Shown one piece after another: positions 44,890-55,733 of a DNA stretch of 64,000 nt. Position 1 is the first letter of the stretch, and each line of letters begins with the position of its first letter. This stretch comes from Jackrogersella multiformis (taxonomy: Eukaryota > Ascomycota > Sordariomycetes > Xylariales > Hypoxylaceae). The position numbers were made by a program, and so were the translations under genes. The notes under the pieces were generated by a model. That model was given only the letters and a program-made list of their open reading frames with translations. It was not told the DNA's origin and made no database searches. The stretch spans positions 434,001-498,000 of the forward strand of contig CADCXD010000004.1 of the NCBI GenBank assembly GCA_902806575.1. The letters run 5' to 3'.

Positions 44890-46209
44890 CTAATCCCGCA
44901 AGAACGAACTTCCAGCTTCGATCATTGCCTTTAACTCATTTTCTAGTTCCTGCTCAGTCTTATCATCAATACCTTTGCCATCAACCTTAGAGGTAGGCGT
45001 CACATCGCTTGCCGGAAGCCATTCGCCGTCTAAGGAAGAAGATGAGGACGGCAACGATAACAAGGAGCTGCTGTCAGAGTCGCTATCTGACGAGTACTCC
45101 CAGTCTTCCCACGTATCTACGCTGCTAGGATTCCGAATACTTAATTTTCTCCTGTGCTTAGGGTGATCTCGGCTAGAGCGCCTTGTATCGCACCGTGGGT
45201 GTGTATCTTGGTCGATATCAAGAGGCACTATATCCCCACCCTCTTCTAGCCTGCGTAGCGTCTCGGGATCTAAATCTCTATCGTCAGCACTGGGAGGAGT
45301 GGCTTCATCTAGCTCGCTCATCCCGGTACCGGTAAGCTGCTGAATTTTCTCTTGAGATTTAGTCTTGTCCTTCTTCTCTTGCCTCTCCCTCTCTCTCTCG
45401 CTCTCGACCCACCAAGCCTCTTTCTCATCCTCCTCCTCCTCTTCTTTCTGGTCGGTCTCGTCCCAGAAAAAGCTGGTTTGGCTTAGCGGGCTTTTGGGAC
45501 TGGTAGGAGTCTCCTGCCTCCTGCTTTCGACCTCCCCTTCTCTTAACTCCACCGCTTCGTTCAGCAGCAGGTCGTCATCGGCGCTCAGCGATCTGCTTGC
45601 GAAAATCAACGGGGATTCGGGCTCCTCCGGATTTTCCAGGTATTTAGCTAGCCTTCTCTCCGCCGCTTCTGTGTAAAGCCTATACCTCTCGTGGTGGCAT
45701 TCGGAGGGGTAGTCGCAGTCGGTCACGCAGTTGTGCGTCCTCGTGGCAAAAGCTTGCTCGCGGTGCTTCTCCCCCGTCCGGCCGGCGGCTTCTAAACCGA
45801 GCACCTTGCGACGCCACGCTCCCCACTCGGCCCACCCGCTGTAGTCGAACTCGGAAGCGCACATCCCGCTGGCGCGGCGACGCTTCTTACCTTGGCCGGC
45901 TTTCGGAGGGCTCGCGGAGACGCAGTATTCGTGAGAGCAGACGAGGCAGCGGCGGGTGCAGCCGATCCGGTACACCGTATTGCACGAGTGGCACTGCCAT
46001 AACCAGGCATACGGCTGGCGAGGCGGAGGCGGGGGCGTGGGCATTCCGTCCGGAGACGAGGGCAGTATATTCCGGAGGTGTAGGCGAGGGGGAGGCGTGA
46101 TGGGAGGGAAAGAAGTCCGCGTAGCCGACGACGGCGAGAACGACAAAGACGCGGGTGCGGTTTGCCGCGAAAAGATGGAGAGCTTCGGCAAAACCCTGCG
46201 CGAAGGCAT
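44890..46209 (-). CDS. Cys-rich, acidic protein of unknown function (zinc-binding candidate)
   Basis: Single exon, 439 aa. The basic, Ser/Pro-rich N-terminus (about 1-65) precedes a Cys-rich block at about 70-100 (WQCHSC, GCTRRCLVCSHEYC) that could bind zinc in a C-x2-C / C-x2-C-like arrangement, followed by basic KKRRRAS, FDYSGWAEWGAWRRKVLG, and a second Cys/His group (HNCVTDCDYPSECHHERY). The C-terminal half is disordered and acidic, with poly-Glu (EEEEEDEKEAWW), Arg/Glu repeats and Ser-Asp runs. Conserved-looking motifs in the N-terminal half and disorder after it suggest a nuclear scaffold or RNA/chromatin protein, but I recognise no named domain. A 21-bp tandem repeat lies just before the start codon. 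Confidence 0.7.
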   Translation of the reverse strand: MPSRRVLPKLSIFSRQTAPASLSFSPSSATRTSFPPITPPPRLHLRNILPSSPDGMPTPPPPPRQPYAWLWQCHSCNTVYRIGCTRRCLVCSHEYCVSASPPKAGQGKKRRRASGMCASEFDYSGWAEWGAWRRKVLGLEAAGRTGEKHREQAFATRTHNCVTDCDYPSECHHERYRLYTEAAERRLAKYLENPEEPESPLIFASRSLSADDDLLLNEAVELREGEVESRRQETPTSPKSPLSQTSFFWDETDQKEEEEEDEKEAWWVESERERERQEKKDKTKSQEKIQQLTGTGMSELDEATPPSADDRDLDPETLRRLEEGGDIVPLDIDQDTHPRCDTRRSSRDHPKHRRKLSIRNPSSVDTWEDWEYSSDSDSDSSSLLSLPSSSSSLDGEWLPASDVTPTSKVDGKGIDDKTEQELENELKAMIEAGSSFLRD

Positions 46210-46228
46210 GGTGCTTTTTGTCTCTGGG

Positions 46229-46312
46229 GTATTATGATATTGTTCTGGGCTATTATGATATTGTTCTGGGCTATTATGATATTGCTCTGGGGTATTATGA
46301 TATTGCTCTGGT
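46229..46312. repeat. 21-bp tandem repeat, four copies
   Basis: Four near-identical units of the form CTATTATGATATTGTTCTGGG. Being a multiple of three it reads as a YYDIVLG heptapeptide repeat on the + strand, but no gene continues from it. It begins 20 bp upstream of the minus-strand start codon at 46209, so it lies in that gene's 5' leader or core promoter. Confidence 0.88.
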
Positions 46313-49084
46313 GACGCTATTTGTAATACCCGGATGATTGCGGGTTACTGGCTAAGGTGCGAAAAATAATATGTTTGCGTGTGAACAGCGGTAAGAAAAT
46401 CTGCGACTGATGACTACCTGAGTCTGTCGATGACTCAAGAAGAAGAGAATGTCCCTATATTTTGTGGAACACGGATAATCGAATGGTAGCAGCGCCTCTA
46501 GGGTCTGCGATGATAGAACCAGGAAAAGGAGAACACACTGTTTCGATTTCAGTTGAGACAAGCTTGTTTCTAGGAAGCAGTGTCGGTGAAGGAACGACTG
46601 ATTCAGAGATATAAACAAAAATACAGTTAGAAAGGAGACACGTAAGGAAAGACAGATATAAGAGAACGACTCAAGATAAGAAAAGGAGATGTTTTGGATT
46701 GACTCTACTATACACAACCTATTATCGCGCGACGATCCGTCTACACGGCTCTGCCAACACTTATACGGACGTTAGATATCTTGTCCAAGCCTAGGACAAA
46801 GGGCCGGCATACGTATGTGAGCCAGCTTTTCGACCATCTATCGAGGCTCGAGGGTCCTCTACGGCCGTTAGCTACGCTGCCGCCTTTGTCGGGCGGTAGG
46901 TTTCTTGTCCGGAGGCTGGAAGTAGGCGCGCATGACGGCGATGAGTTGATAGTTCGAGACGGCTGCTATTCGATCTTCCATTTACAGACGACAAAGAGCA
47001 CGAGAGACAAGACTTATCTAACGGCCGTTAGCTAGCAAAGCGACGGTGTTAAGAGGACAAAGCGAAGGAGGAGAGGAAGGGAATTTGGAAGGGAGGTAAG
47101 GTCGTCGAGGAGTAATTATGGAAACAAAGCCATTTCGAGTACTCGGGATATAGGGGGTGGATCAGAGCTTCGCAATGGTAAGTAGCTAGTTTTAAGATAG
47201 TTATAGCCGCTTGAACTATCTAACCTAGATACATATCTAAGAGGTAACAGTGATAACTATAGAACTACCTTCGGGTATTAAGAGCTAACTTCAAATAGAT
47301 TCTATCATAGGTAGGTAAGTACCTAGTAATACACCTTCAAGCTAGGTAATAAAGAAACTATTGTGAAAAGTGCGCTGCTGCTCGTCTAGGTAAGCTAACC
47401 TGCCATTCCAATCCATAACCCTTCGTGGGGAGTGAGTTTCCTTTCGAGACAACAAATTCCGTCCCAACCCACCATCTTCAAAAATAAAAGGGGCAGTATA
47501 ATTAATTACCTAAGCGCAGCCGCAACGTCAGCAATAAACTGTAAATATGATGGCACAAAATCCATTATAAGCTCATACGGCATTATGTGTACCTAGCCTA
47601 TAGAGGACATAATAATTCATATGCCACTTCACAAAGCAAGCTAACAGGCCTTGAGGAGGACCTCCAAGAACTAGGCAGGTCATTGCTTTGATTTTCGGTA
47701 TCTCTTGTTACGACGTCCATAATGAACCCCCGGCCACTATCAAGCCTCCATCTCGATCTCCGAAATAGTCCGGTTCTTTAAAAAGGGGTATGAAATCCAT
47801 CAAAATTTCATGGCGGCAAGGCTGTAATCGGGCTTGAACTACACGAAGCTTACAGCATATCCTAAGATGTTTTATACAATGCAGTGTTTAGAATGAATAA
47901 TAAATAAGTGTGTTTGTGGTTTGAAGTAAACTCATTTTTAGCTGGTAGGCGATCTGTTCAAAGGGTGAGAATATCTAACTGGCCAGGTTTACTATCATAA
48001 TAAGAATAATGAGAATGACAAAACAAATAAAATAAAAACGATAAACTAAGTAGTTTCGGTTAAGTACCTATGTTTCGATTCGCTTTATTTTACCTAGTTA
48101 CTTAAAAGTAAGTATCGTCAGCTAATCATAGGAATCACCAACTCCTAACCAGAATCAACTGTCATCCGAGACCTAATTAAATTTACTAACCTAGCAGCCT
48201 TCAAAATTCGATCACAAGCTCGACAAGGACATATATAACTTATGACTAAAAGGTATAAGGCGTACCAAATCGAACACGAGCTCGTCGATATTCAGGGGTC
48301 GGGTCAGTTATCCCATTGTTGTTAGAAATTCGGCAACGGTCGAGGTCATAATACCTACAATTGTATAAAGCCACAAAGGAGACTGACTGACTAGGTACCT
48401 AGGTAGTCAACTTAGATCGAGAGACAGCCACGATACGTAACATAAGATCAGCACATAGGCACATGGCCCCGAGTCTTATCTTATAATTACCATATTTGAT
48501 TTTCTGCACCAAAAAATCGAGATGGAAATTCAATTAAGAGACCACAAACCCGCAGCTCAGATATCCTGGATAAAATAAGAATAAATATAGAAGTTAACTA
48601 TCCCAATAACTCAAACGAAGACCAGGTGTAATTACTCATCCAAAGAACGAATTATCACTTCACATCAGACATCTATAGCCGAATTAAAATCGAAGCAGTG
48701 TAGTATTATTCGTTGCCTCGAGCAAGGCCGTGGAAGGTGAGTCGGATAGTCTATACTTCAAAGATCCCCGAGAGGAACCGCTCGAGCTAGTCTATCCGAA
48801 TACCTTCCTTTGCCAGTACCTCTTGAGCGTTTTCGACCCGCTTTGAATCTCGTATGGAGAAAAGTTCAACACGCAGGGCCGATCTCCAGAGCCGGAAAAA
48901 AAACCCAGCGCGACCATGATCCCGTAAATTAGTCAGACATCCATGATAAGTCGTCATAATCAACCGTCCCAGGTCACAAGACCGCACTGCCCACCTCCAT
49001 ACTCGTCCCGCGTAGCAACGACAGCTAGAAACGAAAGAGAGCTGAACCGGGGAAACTTGTAAAAAACAAAGATTGAAAAATAGC
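46313..49084. other. Intergenic region, 2.8 kb
   Basis: No gene supported on either strand. Short ORFs (up to 121 codons, at 46352-46717 minus) are hydrophobic and low-complexity. The region is AT-rich; the part near 49000 is the 3' flank of the H2A.Z gene. Confidence 0.5.
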
Positions 49085-50163
49085 TTATGCCTCGATCGCC
49101 TTGTTCTTCTTCTTTTGCTCGACCTTGAGCAGCAGGGCGCGGTTGATGTGGGGTAGGACACCACCGAAGGCGATGGTTGCGCGAATCAGAGTATCCAGTT
49201 CTTCGTCGCCGCGGATGGCAAGTTGGAGATGGCGAGGGGTGATACGTTTGACCTTGAGATCCTTGGCAGCGTTCTAGGCAGAAGCAGAAATGTTAGTCTC
49301 TTATATCATATGATAGGTATGAATGCCTAGGTAGCTTAAGGTGGCAACGTAGCACAGAGTGCAAACAAAGGAGAATGAATTATGACTCACGCCTGCGAGC
49401 TCGAGGACTTCGGCAGTAAGATACTCGAGAACAGCCGTAACATAGACGGCAGCCTTGGCACCGACGCGCATCTTGTTCTGCGTGTTCTGCTTCAAGAAAC
49501 GCTTGACACGTCCGCAGGGAAACTATGAACGATAGCATATTAGTAAAATCCCTAGCCGTGCCCAAGTAGATGACAATCAGTTTTATCGGAATAGATATAG
49601 CCTCTATCGCTATGTGAAGCATCGAGCCAAGCCAATGGTGCACTAGGTCTTGAGGCGAGGAAGGGTGTTGCTATCGCGATCCATCGCATATCCCTAAGTA
49701 TTTTCGACAAGCGTGATACGAGTTCCGAGGCCGGGTACGAAAGCGAGGGGCGTAACAACATTTCGCGTAGTAGATTTTATGACCGAGTCCGAGTCCGAGT
49801 TCGAGTTCGAGTTCGAGTTGGAATTCGAATTCGAATTCGAAATTGGTAAGATATGTAAGACACCAAGGTAGCTCGAGGTGTTTGGGTGTCGTGTAAAAAA
49901 AGGTGCGCGTCATTCTTCGAATCGAGGGGCAGGGAATCTCGATATCGACATCGACGGGGAGCTCGAATTTGCGGATATGGCGACGTCTCGATAGGCCAGA
50001 AAAAATACAAATACAAACAATGGTAGCAAATAATATAATAATAGCTTACCTGAAGTCCGGCGCGGGCAGAATGGCTCTGTTGCTTCTTGGGACCTTCGGC
50101 GGCGGCCGAAGTCTTTCCACCAGAACTCTTGCCGCCGGCTGATTTGCCTTTTCCGCCAGCCAT
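49085..50163 (-). CDS. HTZ1: Histone variant H2A.Z
   Basis: Three exons (50163-50050, 49522-49391, 49273-49085) give 144 aa. The tail MAGGKGKSAGGKSSGGK is rich in Gly and acetylatable Lys. The histone fold ([47 protein letters not shown]) is followed by RGDEELDTLIRATIAFGGVLPHINRALL. The RGDEELD and ATIAFGGV segments, where canonical H2A has RNDEELN and VTIAQGGV, identify H2A.Z, and the C-terminus lacks the SQ motif of H2A.X-type fungal H2A. It is deposited by the SWR1 complex at promoters. Introns inside the gene also fit the variant. Intron 1 is 527 nt, far longer than others in the window, and carries a hexamer repeat. Confidence 0.95.
49785..49838 (+). repeat. Hexamer repeat (GAGTCC/GAGTTC/GAATTC) in H2A.Z intron 1
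   Basis: Nine tandem hexamers that change stepwise along the tract: two GAGTCC, three GAGTTC, one GAGTTG, three GAATTC. The distal units form overlapping EcoRI-like palindromes. It lies in the unusually long first intron. Confidence 0.9.
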
Positions 50164-51641
50164 TGTTTATATCGATGCGCGCAAAGCCGATAATTTTCTT
50201 CGGGGATGATTATATCGATTTAAATTTCGGACGGGTTCGGATGCGACGATAATAAAAAGATTCGATCTCGTGGTGAATAAATACGTTTGCGCGTTGAAGT
50301 CTTGTTTGTTAGTAGAAAATTTTGTATTTCGATGGATGTTTGTGTTTTGATTTATTCCAGCGTCGGGGTCGGATCAGATGGAGTATTGGAGGCGTTGGAA
50401 AATCGAAAATCAAGAGGCGGCGCGGTGAAGTTAGGAACCTTGGAGGTGGCCTGGGCTGGTTACCTACTTAGGTACATAGTACCTAAGTAGGCTGGGCGGG
50501 AAAGCTGTGGGATGGATGCCTGGGACTGAAGGTTACTGCTGCTTGCTACAGGTGCCCAGGTGCCTATCCGGTTTGAATCAATGCGCTGCGCTATTGTATG
50601 TATTGTACCTACTTAGGTAGGTACCTAGGTAGTTGATAGCTGTTGATTAAGCTCTGCTGGAGAGCTGAAGGCAAGTGTAGCTGCAGCTCGGAAGGCCTGG
50701 AACCTTGGAACAGGGCTTGGAAATAAAGACCCCGCCAAGTACCTGCGTACCTAGGAGGTACATAGAGGTAAGCACCTTTCCGAAGGAGACTAATCCTGAT
50801 CTGGTTAGCATTTTTGAGAAACGGCAAATCTCCGGCTATGATAATCAGCCGCCTGCTTGAGGAGAAACAGTTGTCTTGATGAACCGTTGGAAGGTAATGA
50901 TATCAGAGGCGTGCTACGTTGATCAAATGCAAAACGTAGGGAACAAATGGGTAGATCGGCTCTTGTTTGATATACTTACATGATCTTGGTAAAAAATTAG
51001 CCAAGGGGAAAGGGGAAGCGGAGGTTTGACTGTCGTGATAGTCGAGGACTTGCCTTAATCCAGTACGTTAGTCAGGAGGATAACAGCATCATGTCCGACG
51101 AAGAGCGACGGCAGCATGCATGCCGCACTTCAAGTAGTTTTTATGCCATTTGGAAATTTAATAATAGGGTAGATAATGAGGCTTCGGCATTTTATGTGAC
51201 CTCGAACGACATATTGAAGAGGTATTTGGAAATGTAGGTATACAAAAGGGCAAACTTCTAACATTACTAGAATCAGAGATTAGCTGTGGTCGCTTCGGAT
51301 AGCAGGATCGACGTCAATGCCTACCTAGGTAGGTATGATGGAAACAGCCGAACCGGGTGTGGCTTGCTTTCGGCACAGCCACATGGTTTCGGTATTAGCC
51401 TAGGTGCTTAGGACACGCTTAGGACGTTAGGTGAGATTATGTAATTATTATGAGGGTTTAATAGGAAAGTTTTATTCAATAATTGACACAAAAGTTTATC
51501 TACCTAGGTACCTAGGTAGGTAGTAAATACAAACATAACCTTAGAACTTCTTCATTCTCACGCCTGCAAAGCAAGCCCCGAGACTATCCAACTAATAATC
51601 TGGAACAACGAAAGCCAAGACCCGGCAGATGCAACAACATC
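50164..51641. other. Intergenic region upstream of H2A.Z
   Basis: Contains the H2A.Z promoter, with ATCGAT near 50170 and 50214. CCTAGGTA palindromes cluster at about 50606-50633 and 51501-51523. No gene seen. Confidence 0.5.
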
Positions 51642-52928
51642 CTAACGACTCATTAGCGATGACCTATACCTGCTTCTACTTGTACTCTCGGTACCCAGGT
51701 ATTCATGAACACTCACCGGCCAACTCATCGCATAGCCTTGAGTAGAAACCTGCCTCTCGAACGTCGGAAACTGAAGCCATAGAGATAGGAAACATGGTTC
51801 CGTAGCTGGATATTTATCGGATCCCTTGTCGCAGAGCATATCCATAGTTGGCACTGTCGACAATGAAATATCATAGTCATATGCCGGAGCCCTCCCGCGA
51901 ACTTGTCTATAGTTCAGGCCCAGATTCATCGCGATCATCCCGTTCGCGTTGACCAAGATGGGGCGCGTGTAGTCATTCTCCAGGGCCTCGGTAAGCTTGA
52001 GCGTAGGATCGTACACCGCGATCGACAGGCTGGGGGACAGGAGGCGCGACGAGTCATTGACGGCTTTGCTAGAGTCATCTAGCATATACTTGTCAGCATT
52101 TATATGTCTAGGGAACAGCTTATGGGTAAACGTACACCAAAAAAATGCCTGCGCCAGCATGACCGTGGTGGGTATCGTACACAATAAAGCTTCCGACGAG
52201 ACCAATGTCAGCGTCCGGTACCTGGTCCCGTGCCAAGTATATATCCCGATATCTTTTTCCCAGCGGTCTTCGCACCGGCATGGTAGATGCTGCGAGTTGC
52301 TGGCTCCGCAGTTCGGCGCATCCGGGTCTGCCCAGCCGATAAAACACTTCGGCCGAGCCGGGGAGACAACCAGGGACCCTTGGGAGGTCCAATCCTCACG
52401 TTGGAAAAGGGGTATCGAAGGGAAATATGCTTGGGTCTGCGGCACGTGATATGCTCAGTTCTAGCCTCGACAGTCATGGGAGCAAAAGGGTAATAGCCAT
52501 ACCACCGTATCCTTCGTGGTCGTGATGACATCTTGATTGAGAGCAGGATACCGGGAGTACATATACAGCAAAGGAATGGCAACCAGCGTCACTATCGAAG
52601 TGGCGACGGTATTTCCTAGGTTCCTGGCGTATACCGGCACGGAACCTGGGTTTTTAGCGCTACTCCTTCGACGATGCAGGAAATCCAAGAAGCAAAGAAG
52701 AGCGACGAAGACGAGCAGCGCGCTCGAAACTATGACCTGTATACCTGGCAATTGTTTTTGCACGGCAGCCACGGTGCCGAGCAGTAAGCAGAGGATAAAA
52801 CTGATCAACGAGACCAGAAGCGTTCGCGTCGAAGGCAATCCATGGTCGTCAGGGCTCCCGAGGCTAGAGAAAGAACTCCCTATTCTGCGTAGAGAACGGT
52901 GCAGCGGGTGGAATAGGGGTCTAGGCAT
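51642..52928 (-). CDS. Fungal membrane protein with three N-terminal helices and Cys-containing C-terminal domain
   Basis: Two exons (52928-52503 and 52436-51642) joined across a 66-nt intron (GTATGG donor, CAG acceptor) give 406 aa. I chose ATG 52928 (MPRPLFHPLHRSL); an in-frame ATG at 53147 would add 73 residues of doubtful quality. Three hydrophobic helices follow: LLVSLISFILCLLLGTVAAV, IVSSALLVFVALLCFLDF and TSIVTLVAIPLLYMYSRY. A soluble domain of about 265 residues then carries Cys pairs (NCGAS, PCRCEDRW) and segments such as YDPTLKLTEAL, VNANGMIAMNLGLNYR and SLWLQFPTF. It has no enzyme signature; a plasma-membrane protein with an exported domain is inferred. Confidence 0.68.
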
Positions 52929-53580
52929 AGCTTCGACTTTGAATGTTACCGCTTTACCATAATTAGCTCCCCGGCTTCGGAGGATATAGACTGCATTACA
53001 TCGGCACATAAGTGGCCGTCGGCATATTAATGTAAGTAACCGTTCATATATCAATGTAAGTCGCATTAGTACACTTGCCAGCACCTTTTCGTTAGCCCCC
53101 ATCAGCGCCACCATGAATAACCACACAACGAAATTTAAAATTCGCAATCACGCCGTTCATACGAGTTGAAATCCGGTAGGGTAGGATTATTTTCTGGCCC
53201 CTACGTCAGCTGAATACCGAAGGGGTGGTTGACCGTGGGTGACCGTGGTTGACCTCTATTACATAGGATCGTATTCCGACTTTGACTGGCTGTGATATCT
53301 TCAGCCCTATCGACCCCTATAGATATCACCTGCCGATCTGCGCTAAATTTGGATATCCTCAACTAATAAGTCAACTCAAGGTAAAGTCCTATATGCGACC
53401 TTTAGTATATTGTTATGTCTGAAACTCAGGCCCGCAGGACCTCGATCGACTTGGCCGCAGTTAAAATCTCGTCGGTAACCATGGGATCTCTCCGAAGCTC
53501 ATATCTTCTTCTACCGTCAGCGTCATGACAATACCGCATATCTCCTTAGACCACCCCTTGCACTCCTTCCACCAAATACG
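52929..53580. other. Divergent intergenic region
   Basis: Between the membrane protein (-) and the small secreted protein (+). The minus-strand frame stays open to 53147 upstream of the chosen start, which may be 5' leader. No other feature recognised. Confidence 0.45.
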
Positions 53581-54217
53581 ATGATGCCTCTATCCTGCCT
53601 CTTCCGTTATCTTCTCATCGTCACTTTTGCTGTCCTTGTCAAAAGCCAGCGTATCTTCATCAACAAGGTACCGGCCTACGACTCGCTCCCTCGATGTGCT
53701 GAGGTTCCATTGAGCTTCATCGTCCGAGATATGGAGTCCTATTGCGGGGACGGAGGCAAGACAACTTCCTACTCGTGCTTCTGCACAGCTAGCTCATCCA
53801 TGATGAACGGCGTCATCAGCAGCTCTGTGGCCTCGCGATGTTCAACAGGACCCACAACCGCAGTCAGCCAGGCCGTAGGCGTCTTTGCTTCTTACTGTGC
53901 CTTAGGAAGTCCACGCAAAAATGGTGAGTCGATTTTGGCCGGTTAGAAGGGACACCGTAGGAGATATGATGCTACTCCTAGGATGCTTTGCTAACTCAAC
54001 TATACGCTCAGCAACCGGCAACACGACGTCGCCGGTCACGGCTACTGCTACTGCTACTACCACTCAGACTGTGACATCAACTCCATCGATGTCAATGCCT
54101 GCGGAGACGGCCCTTAGCCCGATACCGTCAAGCCTTGCAGTAAGGTCAAGCGAGGGTGAACGGATACTTCTATATACTATCGTTACTATAGTAGGGGCGC
54201 TTAGATTTTCATGGTAG
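53581..54217 (+). CDS. Small Cys-rich secreted protein, probably GPI-anchored (CFEM-like)
   Basis: Two exons (53581-53923 and 54012-54217) give 182 aa. A signal peptide (about 1-24, LLIVTFAVLVKSQ) precedes a Cys-rich domain with the order PRCAEV, YCGDGGK, YSCFCTAS, SRCSTG and SYCALG, a spacing that resembles a shortened CFEM domain (canonical CFEM has eight Cys, I count about six). The second exon encodes a Thr/Ser-rich stalk (TATATATTTQTVTST) and a hydrophobic C-terminus (ILLYTIVTIVGAL) suited to GPI attachment. CFEM-type proteins act at the fungal surface in haem uptake, adhesion or host interaction; its role here is not known. Frame continuity across the splice supports one gene. Confidence 0.75.
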
Positions 54218-55329
54218 CTTTATGGGCTAAAATTGAACTGGTACTTTGAACAAGGATTGTATTTGTAGGTAGTTTCCAGACATGTTTCTTAAGAATAAGG
54301 CTTTTGATACGCACATCTACTTCATTTGAATCACGCTCAGGGGAGTAATTCGTCTATAATTGAATGCCCAGTTCCTCTATAGAAACTGAATATTAACAAT
54401 AGAAATTCATTCAAAAAGTGGGATAAGTGAATGGTATCCAACTTCTCATGGCATATCGAAGTTGAAGGTTAAAGGCACATTTATCTGTTTCGTTCTAACC
54501 TGCCATACTACGGCGATATAAATAACAAGGCAAAGGAAACGCCAAGGTGAAACCCCTTTCCCATTGCAACGTCAAATTATCCATACTTCAAGTTATACAG
54601 ATCTTCCGCATCCATGACTTTAGATGCATCTCAGTTCCTACCTACCTAGGTATCTACCTAGGTATGCACCTAAGACAAACGAGTAAAGGGGATACTGAGA
54701 CATAATTATTTTCATGTCGTATTCGTGGTATCACGCATAGCTTCTAGAAACGCTAAACTAGGGTTATAAAATGAGTGCGTTACATTGTTATCTAACGTCT
54801 AGAAATGTTTCTCTGGCCCTCACGTCCTCTTTAGCTAGACCAATGCAAATTCACCAACCGGCAGTAGCATCAAGTCATACTTACATATACGAGGCGAGCG
54901 AGTAGGGGCATAGGGATCCTAAAAAGTAGACACAAGCACCTAGTAAACCATTTATCAAATACTAAAGTTAAGCTTCAGGATATCCACAATCTATTTCTCA
55001 TGCTGAGTCGCTTGTAAACTTTTATCATTGTTGTCATCTAGAACAACTAGACTCATGCCACTAATTTCTTTGTCGTTAGACTAAAGGAAGCTCTAACCTA
55101 TATGGTACGAACCCATGTGAGGTGCCGTGTAAGAATACCACCACTTACACTACGACCGTGATAACGCACCACCGCTAGTAGCCTGGTACTAATCGAATAT
55201 AATAATTCTTGGAGTCCAAGTATACCCGTTCTGTTAACGAGCTAGATCTTTAATGAAAATCACACATAGGTATTACCAATACTTGATATTATTTGCTAGT
55301 ACACTTATTACCATAGTGCTTCTAAATAC
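54218..55329. other. Intergenic region
   Basis: AT-rich, no gene supported. A CCTAGGTA cluster is present near 54640-54670. Confidence 0.5.
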
Positions 55330-55733
55330 ATTATCACCGTAGCTCTGGCCATCTTGTCCGGAACCACGCTGGCTAGTGTTATGTCCCCCTTGCTAGATGT
55401 CGCCAGCACCACCAGAACCATCAGCAGCTTAGGATGGATATATTCTCAGCCAGATCAGGGTCGAACGAACTGCAGGTCAACCTCCGTCCTTCCATGAAGC
55501 CCTAAAAAGAAACAGGAGGCGACCTAGCAGTCGTGGAAAACACATCGACCGCCCTCGTAACTAGCCAGCCTCCACGGGGCCTCTATCCATAGCGAAGCCC
55601 GAGACCCAGCTAATACGCATCATATTCGGTAAGAACCTGTTGGGGACCATCAACGCCACGGACAAGGGATGGAACCTGCTGGCACCGGACCCGAGGACTG
55701 CTAGACTCGGAAGCCACCTAAGCCTAGGTACAG
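55330..55733 (+). pseudogene. Possible degenerate remnant of a secreted-protein gene
   Basis: Local G+C rises above the flanks. One frame near 55334 reads KYIITVALAILSGTTLASVM, like a signal peptide without an initiator Met, then runs into stops. Another stretch near 55640-55720 reads LLGTINATDKGWNLLAPDP-like sequence. No continuous frame joins them. I cannot name a family; a protein-level search with frameshifts allowed would be needed. Confidence 0.2.
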
